Below are positions 1 through 7,270 of a stretch of DNA of 11,647 nt, one piece after another. The first letter of the stretch is position 1. Each line of letters begins with the position of its first letter. The notes under the pieces were generated by a model. It saw only the letters and a list, made by a program, of their open reading frames with translations. It made no database searches and was not told where the DNA came from. A program made the translations under genes and the position numbers. Source of the DNA: Planctomycetota bacterium (GTDB taxonomy: Bacteria; Planctomycetota; PUPC01; DSUN01); assembly GCA_016872875.1 (NCBI GenBank), contig VGYW01000268.1, positions 1 through 11,647 on the forward strand, written 5' to 3'.

Positions 1-309
1 CTCGCACACGCCCTTGCCCTCGCGCTTGCCGCGCACGTCCCACAGCGCGGTCTCGATCCCGCACGTGGCCCGGCAGACGTACGACCAGGGGAACTTGTAT
101 TCGGCCTCGATGCAGCGTTCGGCGAGAGCCGCGATGTCGCCCGCGTCGGCCCCCAGCGCGTGAGGGGCGATCTGCTTGTGGAGCACCATTGCCGTGATGT
201 CGGCGTGGAACGGCGCCGTCTGCCCCCAGCCCTCCGCGCCATCTTCGCCCGTCACCTTCACGATGCACAGCGGCTCCCGGGTGAACGACTCGATCCGCTT
301 GATCCTCAT
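1..309 (-). CDS. Mandelate racemase/muconate lactonizing enzyme family protein, N-terminal part (partial)
   Basis: The first 103 residues of an enolase-superfamily enzyme; the gene continues beyond the left edge. The start is the ATG whose complement lies at 307-309, with an AAAGGAG ribosome site at 317-323 on the minus strand. The sequence opens MRIKRIESFTREPLCIVKVT, typical of the N-terminal capping domain. It continues with GWGQTAPFHADIT (residues 28-39) and ends in IETALWDVRGK (85-95), the conserved segment just before the barrel domain. Members of this family abstract a proton alpha to a carboxylate using Mg2+; the substrate range includes sugar acids, muconates and dipeptides. The catalytic Lys and acidic metal ligands lie in the missing C-terminal barrel, so the substrate cannot be named. 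It lies downstream of, and in the same direction as, the membrane protein at 467-1156, with a gap of 157 bp. Family assignment is fairly sure; function is open. Confidence 0.85.
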   Translation of the reverse strand, partial: MRIKRIESFTREPLCIVKVTGEDGAEGWGQTAPFHADITAMVLHKQIAPHALGADAGDIAALAERCIEAEYKFPWSYVCRATCGIETALWDVRGKREGKGVCE

Positions 310-340
310 CCCGCATCTCCTTTGTAGGTGCCCACTCGTG

Positions 341-369
341 CTCGTCGTCGTCCTCGTCGTCGTCGCCGA
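341..369. repeat. Short trinucleotide run (GAC/GAG on the minus strand)
   Basis: On the minus strand this reads as repeated GAC and GAG triplets, in the gap between the two leftmost genes and just upstream of the ribosome site of the 1-309 gene. In one frame it would encode a run of Asp/Glu. That frame has no good start and runs without a stop into the enolase-superfamily gene, so I treat it as low-complexity leader DNA rather than a gene. Confidence 0.4.
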
Positions 370-466
370 GTCCGATTGCCCTCTCCCGCATCGCCGGCCA
401 CCCCGCGATGCGCGCTAACGCCTTGCCGCTCAGGCCCTTATGCTTCTTCCCCGCCCCGGCGGAACG

Positions 467-1156
467 CTAGCTGGCTCGCCGGCGAAGGGGCAGCGCGGCC
501 AGGGCGGCGGCAAGAAGGATGAGCGCTACGAATGGGACGGCCCACGACCAGGCGAACTCCCACGGCTGGCACAGGCGGTCCGCCACCCGGAACGGCGAGG
601 CGGCGTAGAGCCACGCCAGCCTCACCTGGAGCAGGTCTTCCGCCACGAAGGCCACGAACGGCCCGCCGCCGCCCAACGCGCCCAGGCCGAGCCAGTACCA
701 GCCAAGGAAGCTGCCTTGCGCATCCGCACGGAGGCACGCGGCCACGAGGAACGCCGCGGCCACGAGGTAGCACTGGCTGGCGGCCACCTGCGGCCACTCG
801 CAGTCGGCCACCCACGCGGCCACGGCCACCGCCGGCGCCCCGAGGGCCAGGAGCAGCACGGAGTCGAGGAGCCGTGCCCCTCGGCCGGTGTAGTCCGCCC
901 CTCCGGTGCACGGATTCTCCGCGTCGGAGACGCGGGCTACTCCTGTGAGGAGCCGGACGAGGACCAGGAGGAAGAAGAGCTCGCCGCCCACGAGGAGGCG
1001 GTAGGCGTGCGCCACGGCGAAGGGGGTGGGGTGGTCCGGCGCCTGGACGCCCAGGCCGATAGCGATGGTGAGAAGCCCTGCCAGCAGCGCCACCCAGGCC
1101 ACGAGGAGGCGGGCGGGAAGCAGACCGGCAGGATCCCCAGACGCCTCGCTTCCCAT
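467..1156 (-). CDS. Multi-pass membrane protein of unknown function
   Basis: A 229-residue protein I cannot assign to a family. The start chosen is the ATG complement at 1154-1156, because an AGAGGAG ribosome site lies about ten bases upstream; the frame is open further upstream but that extension is Arg-rich and lacks a ribosome site. Hydrophobic segments suggest about six membrane helices, near residues 17-37, 53-73, 97-117, 124-142, 149-171 and 203-222. The C terminus is basic (PLRRRAS), suggesting a cytoplasmic tail. The loop between helices 2 and 3 contains SDAENPCTGGADYTGRGARL, and helix 5 contains GWYWLGLGALGGGG; neither is a motif I recognise. There are five cysteines, none in a heme or metal motif. 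It lies upstream of the enolase-superfamily gene in the same direction and is divergent from 1288-1833. An uptake partner for the enzyme is possible but nothing in the sequence shows it. Confidence 0.75.
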   Translation of the reverse strand: MGSEASGDPAGLLPARLLVAWVALLAGLLTIAIGLGVQAPDHPTPFAVAHAYRLLVGGELFFLLVLVRLLTGVARVSDAENPCTGGADYTGRGARLLDSVLLLALGAPAVAVAAWVADCEWPQVAASQCYLVAAAFLVAACLRADAQGSFLGWYWLGLGALGGGGPFVAFVAEDLLQVRLAWLYAASPFRVADRLCQPWEFAWSWAVPFVALILLAAALAALPLRRRAS

Positions 1157-1191
1157 AGAGCTACTCCTCTTGAAAGCGGCCGGCACCAGGG

Positions 1192-1220
1192 AGTTTAGCG
1201 GAACCGCGCCTTGGGCGCAA
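1192..1220 (-). promoter_or_regulatory. Possible sigma70-like promoter for the 467-1156 membrane protein gene
   Basis: On the minus strand, TTGCGC (1215-1220) is followed after 17 nt by TAAACT (1192-1197). The -35 keeps the TTG core (3/6 matches) and the -10 matches 4/6. Predicted initiation leaves a leader of about 30 nt containing the ribosome site. The match is moderate and made by eye. Confidence 0.4.
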
Positions 1221-1227
1221 GGCCGCC

Positions 1228-1255
1228 TTGACAGGCCCTGCGAACATGGTAATAT
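1228..1255 (+). promoter_or_regulatory. Sigma70-like promoter for the 1288-1833 gene
   Basis: A perfect TTGACA (1228-1233) is followed after 16 nt by TAATAT (1250-1255), which matches 4/6 of the -10 consensus including its first two and last bases. Initiation near 1262 would give a leader of about 26 nt with the ribosome site inside it, which supports the start at 1288. It lies back to back with the promoter proposed for the divergent gene. Confidence 0.6.
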
Positions 1256-1287
1256 CGTTGCTCCTTTTGACCAGCAGGAGGCCGGGG

Positions 1288-1833
1288 ATGCCCGAGAACG
1301 CCCACGTGCCGCACGAGCCCGCAAAGCAGCCGAGGCGAAGGTCGCTTCGCCGCGTCAGGCTCGCGCCCATCGTCGCGGCCAGCGTGCTCGCGGGCGTCGC
1401 ACTCATCGCGCTTGTCGCGCTCTGGGTGGCGGGGGAGTCCCTGACAGGGCTGCTGTTCGGCCGGGGCCTGGACGCCGAGGCGATCGAGGTGGACGCGGCG
1501 GCGTTCAAGGAGTACTTCACGGTGGAGCGGAAGCTGGCGGGGGACGGGGGCCGCACGCTCATCCTCACGCTCAAGCGCACGAAGGCCTTCCCGGTGAAGG
1601 ACTCCGATTTCGAGACCCTTGCGGAGAAGGCGCCGCGGGCCTATCCGGCCCTCCTGCCAATCGAGACCCTCGCCCGCAACTACTACGTCCGGTGCCAGTA
1701 CTTCACGAAGAAGAACGAGTACCTGGGCTTCACCCTCGAGTGGATTCGCGGGCTGGTGGACCGCGAGACGATCGAGCTCTCCCTGCCCGTGGCCGGCCGC
1801 CGGGGCCTTCGCCGAATCGTCATCACCTACTGA
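1288..1833 (+). CDS. Single-span membrane-anchored protein of unknown function
   Basis: A 181-residue protein. The start at 1288 is preferred over in-frame upstream codons because a CAGGAGG ribosome site lies just before it and a promoter ends about 32 bp upstream. The N terminus is basic (residues 1-25, rich in Arg and Lys), followed by one hydrophobic segment at about residues 27-48, so it is probably anchored with a cytoplasmic N terminus. The remaining ~130 residues form a soluble, charged, probably periplasmic domain with the segments TLILTLKRTKAFPVKDSDFE, ARNYYVRCQYFTKKNEYLGF and RETIELSLPVAGRRGLRRIV. The alternating beta-rich pattern suggests a small beta domain, but I do not recognise a family. 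No lipobox or cleavage site is evident. It appears to be transcribed alone, since a 373-bp gap follows. Confidence 0.75.
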   Translation: MPENAHVPHEPAKQPRRRSLRRVRLAPIVAASVLAGVALIALVALWVAGESLTGLLFGRGLDAEAIEVDAAAFKEYFTVERKLAGDGGRTLILTLKRTKAFPVKDSDFETLAEKAPRAYPALLPIETLARNYYVRCQYFTKKNEYLGFTLEWIRGLVDRETIELSLPVAGRRGLRRIVITY

Positions 1834-2206
1834 CGCTCGCGGGCGGCGTGGCTTTCTGAGCTGGTCTCTACAGCGCACCCTTCACAGGTGGGCCGCGCCG
1901 GTCTTGCCACGGACGGCGCGGCTTAGTAGCATGCCGCGCGCCCTTGTGGCTCGGCGCGACCACAACACGAGCGATACCCTGGCGCCTTGTGTGTGGAGGC
2001 AATTCCCTAATGCGGCGCGCGCCCCAGAAGCACCCGGAGGAGTCCCGAAGTCACAACTCACGACGTGGGTTGGGCGTGGGACGCCTGGGCGCGGCTGCCA
2101 TTGCCCGGGCAACCGTTCGGCACGCCGGTTGCTCTCGTTTGTGAGGCTATCCTGTTCTTGCCGAGGACAGGCTCCTAGCGATTCGTACCGGTTGCGGGGG
2201 AACGCC
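1834..2206. other. Gene-free stretch upstream of the signalling genes
   Basis: No convincing gene on either strand. The open frames here lack ribosome sites and have no recognisable protein features. It contains an inverted repeat GCAACCG/CGGTTGC (2109-2115 and 2126-2132, 10-nt loop) and a shorter stem CCTGTTCT/AGGACAGG (2151-2158 and 2164-2171, one G-T pair, 5-nt loop). No clear sigma70 or sigma54 promoter was found by eye, though promoters for the kinase gene should lie here. It could also be the decayed remnant of a sensory domain lost from the kinase, which is speculation. Confidence 0.4.
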
Positions 2207-3064
2207 ATGGATAGTCTCTTAAGGGCGGCGGGCTCATGCCCCGGCAACAACACGGGTCCTCCTGCGGGCCGCTGGGAGGGGGCGGGCGCCCATCGCGAAG
2301 CGATGGGCGCCCTCCCCGCGCGCGGGGTGGCCCATGACCTCAACAACCTGCTAACGCTGATCCTCGGGCACGCCGAGCTGGCGCTCGGCGACCCGCAGCC
2401 GGAGCGGCATCACAGCGCGCTCGAACAGATCGCCCAGGCGGCCGGGCTGGGCGCCTCACTCACCCGCCGACTCCTCCACGCCGACGGCGAGGGCGAGCGC
2501 GTCCCGCGCCCCGTGAGCGTCAACCGCGTGGCCCGCAACGCGCTCGACATCTTCCAGCCCCTCCTGCCCCCCAACATCCTGGTGAAGGCCGACCTCGAGC
2601 CCGCGCTCTGGCCCGTGGCGGCCGACGAGGTCGGCCTCGTGGAAGTGCTGGTGAACCTCCTGGACAACGCGCGCGAGGCCATGCCCAACGGCGGCACGCT
2701 CACGGTGGCCACCGAGAACATCCTTGTCGCCGATGGGGACCGGCAGGCGCCAGGGCGCCCGGATTGCGGATTGGAATCCGAAATCCGAAATCCGAAATCC
2801 GAAATGGCCCGCGCCTGTGTGTGCCTGACCGTGGCCGACACCGGCGTGGGGGTGCAGCAGGGTTGCCTCGACCGCATCTTCGAGCCCCACTTCACCACGA
2901 AGCGGGACGGAACGGGGCTCGGCCTGGCCGTGGCCAGGCGCATCGTGGAGCAACACGGGGGGTGGATCGCAGTGACAAGCGAGAGTGGCCGCGGCGCGAG
3001 CTTCAGCGTCTTCCTGCCCGCCTGCTCCCCGCCAGCCGGGGCGCAAGAGGCCCTCTCCGCTTGA
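2207..3064 (+). CDS. Sensor-less histidine kinase (NtrB-like HisKA/HATPase)
   Basis: A 285-residue kinase core that autophosphorylates on His and passes the phosphate to a receiver Asp, most simply that of the NtrC-type protein next door. The H-box is GVAHDLNNLLTLILGHAELA (residues 40-59, His43), of the type found in kinases that partner NtrC regulators. The N-box is LVNLLDNAREAMP (148-160), the G1 box VADTGVGV (209-216), the F-box IFEPHFTTKRDGTG (224-237) and the G2 box GTGLGLAVARRI (235-246). Kinases of this class normally have PAS, GAF or membrane sensor domains upstream; here only ~40 low-complexity residues precede the His. Start at ATG 2207 with GGGGGA six bases upstream is tentative; an internal ATG at 2303 lies inside a strong hairpin. 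Residues ~187-200 are encoded by a heptamer repeat sitting in a loop of the ATPase domain. Kinase identity is sure; start and activity less so. Confidence 0.88.
   Translation: MDSLLRAAGSCPGNNTGPPAGRWEGAGAHREAMGALPARGVAHDLNNLLTLILGHAELALGDPQPERHHSALEQIAQAAGLGASLTRRLLHADGEGERVPRPVSVNRVARNALDIFQPLLPPNILVKADLEPALWPVAADEVGLVEVLVNLLDNAREAMPNGGTLTVATENILVADGDRQAPGRPDCGLESEIRNPKSEMARACVCLTVADTGVGVQQGCLDRIFEPHFTTKRDGTGLGLAVARRIVEQHGGWIAVTSESGRGASFSVFLPACSPPAGAQEALSA
2284..2312. repeat. Perfect 13-bp-arm hairpin inside the kinase gene
   Basis: GGGCGCCCATCGC (2284-2296), loop GAA (2297-2299), then its exact complement (2300-2312). The tip includes GCGAAGC, known as an exceptionally stable DNA mini-hairpin. 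An ATG at 2303 lies in the right arm. A second perfect palindrome, CCCCGCGCGCGGGG, follows at 2314-2327. Both lie in the low-complexity N-terminal coding region, ahead of the H-box. Confidence 0.8.
2761..2804. repeat. Intragenic heptamer repeat, ATCCGAA family
   Basis: Two units of GGATTGC type (2761-2774) are followed by four exact TCCGAAA units (2777-2804). The left units are nearly the reverse complement of the right ones: GGATTGCGGATT pairs 11/12 with AATCCGAAATCC around a GG centre, so the element is a hairpin. It is read in frame as SEIRNPKSE, in the loop between the segment TLTVATENI and the G1 box of the kinase. Confidence 0.9.
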
Positions 3065-3091
3065 GGCGGCCGTCGTCCTCAACCGAAGCCG

Positions 3092-3198
3092 GAATGTCGA
3101 ATGATGAACGTCGAATATCGAATGTCGAACTGAGAAGAACAGAGTCCGCTCTTGGCCTCATGCGACATTCAACATTCGACGTTCGACATTCGACATTC
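3092..3198. repeat. Long inverted heptamer repeat (GTCGAAT family) between kinase and NtrC-type genes
   Basis: The left arm 3092-3127 holds GTCGAAT-type heptamers and pairs with 3163-3198 at 32 of 36 positions, leaving a loop of about 35 nt that itself contains AGAG-TCCG-CTCT (3141-3152). It begins 28 bp past the kinase stop and fills most of the gap to the next gene. As RNA it would fold into a long stem; there is no T-run, so classical intrinsic termination is not indicated, but attenuation or 3'-end protection is possible. Confidence 0.85.
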
Positions 3199-3273
3199 GA
3201 GCCGCAACATGCGCGCAATCCGCTCACGAGTCAACACCGAAGCGTTCAATGCGGCCAGAGGCCGCACTAGGGC

Positions 3274-4713
<1,440 letters not shown>

Positions 4714-4723
4714 AGCCTCCCCA

Positions 4724-4741
4724 CGCAGCCAATCGGCTGCG
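4724..4741 (+). terminator. Possible terminator-like stem-loop after the NtrC-type gene
   Basis: CGCAGCC, loop AATC, GGCTGCG: a perfect 7-bp GC-rich stem starting 10 nt past the stop codon. The following bases (CCCCGCTC) have no T-run, so it is a weak candidate for intrinsic termination, though GC-rich genomes often lack clear T-tracts. Confidence 0.35.
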
Positions 4742-4890
4742 CCCCGCTCAGCCACAAAGACAGTTGCGCTCGACCCTTGGGGCGGCGCAAGGACCACGCG
4801 GCCCCCCGGCACGCGGTTTGCTCCCACCAATCTGTTGCTCCAGGCGGCCCGAGGCCGCGACCAGAGGGACGGCCTGCGGCCGAGTCCCCT

Positions 4891-5352
4891 CGCCCGTTCG
4901 CGAGTGGAACCCGCCCCTCGCGGCCAGGAACGCAGGCCATGAAGATAATTGCAGAGTCATATGACTCTGCAATCATCGGGCAGCCGGGGGCCACGCGAAG
5001 GGCGATGCTCGTGGTGGCCGGGATGGCCTACGGCCAAGTCCTCTCGCCCGTTCGCGAGTGGAACCCGCCCCTCGCGGCCAGGAACGCAGGCCATGAAGAT
5101 AATTGCAGAGTCATATGACTCTGCAATTATCGTGCAGCCGGGGGCCACGCGAAGGGCGATGCTCGTGGTGGCCGGGATGGCCTACGGCCAAGTCCTCTCG
5201 CCCGTTCGCGAGTGGAACCCGCCCTTCGCGGCCAGGAGCGCGGGCCATGAAGATAATTGCAGAGTCATATGACTCTGCAATTATCGTGCAGCCGGGGGCC
5301 ACGCCAAGCGCGAGGCTTGCGGTGGCCTGGACGGCCCGCGAGGAGCTCTCTT
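4891..5352. repeat. Three tandem copies of a 154-bp unit, each with a 34-bp palindrome
   Basis: Units run 4891-5044, 5045-5198 and 5199-5352, with an exact period of 154 bp. Units 1 and 2 are almost identical; unit 3 matches closely through its palindrome and GTGCAGCCGGGGGCCACGC, then decays. A trace of a further unit may lie at 4866-4890. Each contains a 34-nt palindrome with 17-nt arms, GATAATTGCAGAGTCAT and its complement: 4944-4977 (one T-to-C change), 5098-5131 (perfect) and 5252-5285 (perfect). The array fills the gap between the NtrC-type gene and the receiver-kinase gene. The frames that run through it encode no recognisable protein. Because 154 is not a multiple of 3, each copy shifts frame. 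Confidence 0.95.
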
Positions 5353-5410
5353 CATCGGTCAGAGACTTCACCGGTTGGCCGGAGACGGGTGTCAAGAGGA
5401 GAAGCGCGGC

Positions 5411-6643
5411 ATGGCGAGCGCTGCCGATTGCGGGTCGGCGATTGCGGATTGCGGAATGAGATCCGAAATCCGAAATCCGAAATCTGAAATCGCAAGCCGG
5501 GGCGAGGTGCTCGTGGTGGACGACGAGGCGGGCATCCGCGAACTCCTCCTGGCGAGCCTCGCGGGCGCCGGCTACCGCGGCGCCGCCGCCGCCACGGCCG
5601 CCGAGGCACTCGACGCCCTCCGCCAGCGCCCGCCCGACGTGATGCTGTGCGACCTGTTGCTCCCACAGATGAGCGGCGTCGAGCTCCTCGTGAAGACCCG
5701 CATCGAGGCGCCCGACACCAGCGTCATCGTCGTCACCGCGGTGAGCGACATCGAGACGGCGCTCCGCTCGGTGCGGCTGGGGGCCTACGACTACCTGGTG
5801 AAGCCGGTGTCGCCGAGCGACGTCGTGCTGCGGGTCGGCTCGGCCCTCGACATGCGCCGCCACGTCGTCGAGGCACGCCTGGCCCGCCAGCGCCTCGAGG
5901 CCAACAGCCGACAGCTCGAAGAGCTCGCCGAGGTCAAGGACAGCCTCGTCCAGATGCTCGTCCACGACCTCAAGTCCCCTCTCGCCAGCGCGATGGGCTA
6001 CATGGAGCTCCTCGAGCGCAAGGACGCCGAGACCTTCTCGGAGCGCCAGCTCAACTACCTCCACCGGGCCTACACGAGCTGCAAGGACGTGCTGCGCATG
6101 ACCACGACCCTCCTCGACCTCACGCGCCTCGAGAAGGGCGTGCTGGAGCTCCAGCGCGCGCCGCTCGACCTCCGCGGGCTCCTCCGGGAGGCCGCGGCCG
6201 AGATCGAGCCGCTCATCTTCGCCTCGGGCGGCACGGTGGAGGTCGCCTGCGACCCCGCAGCCGGCACCCCACTGGCCGACCGCGAGCTCGTGCGCCGCGT
6301 CGTGAGCAACCTGCTGGCCAACGCCGCCAAGTACTCGCCACCCGGCAGCAGCGTCCGCCTCGGCGCGCAGCCGGGCGGGGAGGGCTTCAGCGCCGTCTTC
6401 GTCGCCGACAACGGCAAGGGCATCCCGCCCGAGGAACGCGAGGCCATCTTCCAGAAGTACCACCAGCTCCCCGCACACCGCGGCATGGGCGGCGCAGGCA
6501 TCGGCCTCGCCTTCTGTAGGATGGCCGTCGAGGCCCACGGCGGACGCATCTGGGTGGAGAGCGCCCCAGGCCAGGGGAGCACCTTTCGCTTCACCCTGCC
6601 CGTCTCGCCAGACAGACCTTGCTGCGGAAAGCCCAGTTCGTAG
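5411..6643 (+). CDS. Receiver-histidine kinase protein (REC-HisKA-HATPase)
   Basis: A 410-residue kinase with an N-terminal receiver, so it is itself switched by another kinase: an intermediate in a relay. Receiver (~32-145): Asp37/Asp38, phosphoacceptor Asp81 (MLCDLLLPQMSGVELL), Thr109 and Lys131. A charged, probably coiled-coil linker (~148-178) leads to the H-box MLVHDLKSPLASAMGYMELL (182-201, His185). The ATPase domain has N-box SNLLANAAKYSPPG (299-312), G1 VADNGKGIP (331-339), F-box IFQKYHQL (346-353) and G2 GMGGAGIGLAF (358-368). The start at 5411 follows an AAGAGGAG ribosome site; an in-frame TTG at 5375 is less likely. Residues ~5-30 come from a heptamer repeat, so the N terminus is repeat-derived and the receiver fold begins only after it. 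There is no membrane segment, so it is cytoplasmic. The stop codon lies inside a hairpin repeat. Confidence 0.94.
   Translation: MASAADCGSAIADCGMRSEIRNPKSEIASRGEVLVVDDEAGIRELLLASLAGAGYRGAAAATAAEALDALRQRPPDVMLCDLLLPQMSGVELLVKTRIEAPDTSVIVVTAVSDIETALRSVRLGAYDYLVKPVSPSDVVLRVGSALDMRRHVVEARLARQRLEANSRQLEELAEVKDSLVQMLVHDLKSPLASAMGYMELLERKDAETFSERQLNYLHRAYTSCKDVLRMTTTLLDLTRLEKGVLELQRAPLDLRGLLREAAAEIEPLIFASGGTVEVACDPAAGTPLADRELVRRVVSNLLANAAKYSPPGSSVRLGAQPGGEGFSAVFVADNGKGIPPEEREAIFQKYHQLPAHRGMGGAGIGLAFCRMAVEAHGGRIWVESAPGQGSTFRFTLPVSPDRPCCGKPSS
5440..5491. repeat. Intragenic heptamer repeat, ATCCGAA family, at the N terminus of the receiver-kinase
   Basis: GATTGCG twice (5440-5453), GAATGAG (5454-5460), ATCCGAA three times (5461-5481), then ATCTGAA (5482-5488). 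The GATTGCG side is nearly complementary to the ATCCGAA side, so it can fold into a hairpin. It is the same element as 2761-2804, in the same orientation, and again reads SEIRNPKSE. It starts only 29 nt after the start codon. Confidence 0.9.
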
Positions 6644-6690
6644 TGCGGCCTTCAGGCCGTAGTGTGACGGGCTGAAGCCCGCACTACGAA
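6637..6690. repeat. Inverted repeat overlapping the receiver-kinase stop codon
   Basis: Arms of 23 nt (6637-6659 and 6668-6690) match at 21 of 23 positions around an 8-nt loop. The outer part is TTCGTAGTGCGG and its complement. The inner parts are each small self-hairpins, CGGCCTTCAGGCCG and CGGGCTGAAGCCCG, and the two mismatches are the changes that keep each small hairpin paired. The TAG stop of the upstream gene (6641-6643) lies in the left arm. There is no T-run; it may stabilise the message end or separate expression of the two genes. Confidence 0.85.
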
Positions 6691-6714
6691 CGCAGACCCT
6701 TCAGGAGAAACGCA

Positions 6715-7113
6715 GTGAAGACAGTTCTGGTCGTTGACGACGAGCGCTGGGTGCGCCAGCTCTACCGCGACGCCTTCGAGGACGCCGGCTACGCCGTCCT
6801 GGAGGCCGAGGACGGCGAGGTGGCCATTCAGGTGCTGGGGACCATGCGGGCCGACCTCGCGATCCTGGACCTCCACATGCCGCACACCCACGGGCTCGAG
6901 CTCCTCACCCACATCCACCGCGCCTGGCCCGCGCTCCCCGTCATCCTCTGTTCCGCGCTGCCCAAGCTCTTCGACGAATATGCCGTGTGGGACGCCGGCA
7001 CGCAGGTCGTGGGCCTCTTCCCCAAGCCGGTCGAGCTCAGCGCGCTCCTCGGCTGCGTGGCCCGCGCCCTCAGCGAGGAATCCGAGGTCCCGATTGCCGT
7101 GGGAGCCAGCTAG
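6715..7113 (+). CDS. Single-domain response regulator (CheY-like)
   Basis: A 132-residue lone receiver with no output domain, so it probably acts as a phosphate carrier or sink, or by docking to a partner. It begins with GTG at 6715, six bases after AGGAGA (6703-6708). Key residues are present: Asp8/Asp9 (VLVVDDE), phosphoacceptor Asp52 (AILDLHMP), Ser80 at the usual Thr/Ser switch position (VILCSALPK) and Lys104 (FPKPVEL). The insertion ALPKLFDEYAVWDAGTQVV between the Ser and the Lys lacks the common G-A-x-D/G-Y-L motif before the Lys, so the alpha4-beta5 face may be unusual. It follows the receiver-kinase at 71 bp, across the hairpin repeat, and is the likeliest partner of that kinase. Confidence 0.92.
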   Translation: MKTVLVVDDERWVRQLYRDAFEDAGYAVLEAEDGEVAIQVLGTMRADLAILDLHMPHTHGLELLTHIHRAWPALPVILCSALPKLFDEYAVWDAGTQVVGLFPKPVELSALLGCVARALSEESEVPIAVGAS

Positions 7114-7133
7114 GTAGCTCCTGTTGCGGAAGA

Positions 7134-7216
7134 CACGGACAAACAAGTTTGTCCGTGGCACCCCCCGTCGGATCAGTGAGAACCACGGGTGCCACGCCCA
7201 AACTTGTTTGGGCGTG
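7134..7216. repeat. Two inverted hairpin copies with compensating base changes
   Basis: Hairpin 1: CACGGACAAAC (7134-7144), loop AA, complement 7147-7157. Hairpin 2: CACGCCCAAAC (7193-7203), loop TT, complement 7206-7216. They are copies of one element in opposite orientation, joined by further pairing (GTGGCACC near 7155-7162 with GGTGCCAC near 7188-7195). They differ at two positions per arm (GA versus CC), and the opposite arm changes to match (TC versus GG), so both 11-bp stems stay perfect. It lies between the lone receiver and the HD-GYP gene. Confidence 0.9.
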
Positions 7217-7270
7217 TCCGCAGAACCACTTTCCGCGGCAGAGACCATTCAGATGGACGGAGATGAGCCA

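Noticed and set aside
328..466. Small acidic protein on the minus strand upstream of the enolase-superfamily gene
   Set aside because: The frame gives an Asp/Glu run but has no good start and no stop before running far into the next gene in another frame.
4891..5352. CRISPR array or integron attC sites
   Set aside because: The whole 154-bp unit is repeated with no variable spacers, and there are no cassette genes between palindromes and no cas or integrase gene.
5286..5410. Sigma54 promoter upstream of the receiver-kinase gene
   Set aside because: I looked for GG and GC separated by ten bases in a TGGCA/TTGC context; the GG-rich candidates have wrong spacing.
4777..5459. Overlapping small open frames through the 154-bp repeats
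   Set aside because: The same peptides recur in different frames because 154 is not a multiple of 3, and the palindrome reads alike on both strands; no ribosome sites or independent coding signal.
7124..7270. Longer N terminus for the HD-GYP protein starting upstream at a TTG
   Set aside because: The extension is encoded by the hairpin repeats and lacks a ribosome site; ATG 7271 has GGAG at good spacing and leads straight into the receiver.
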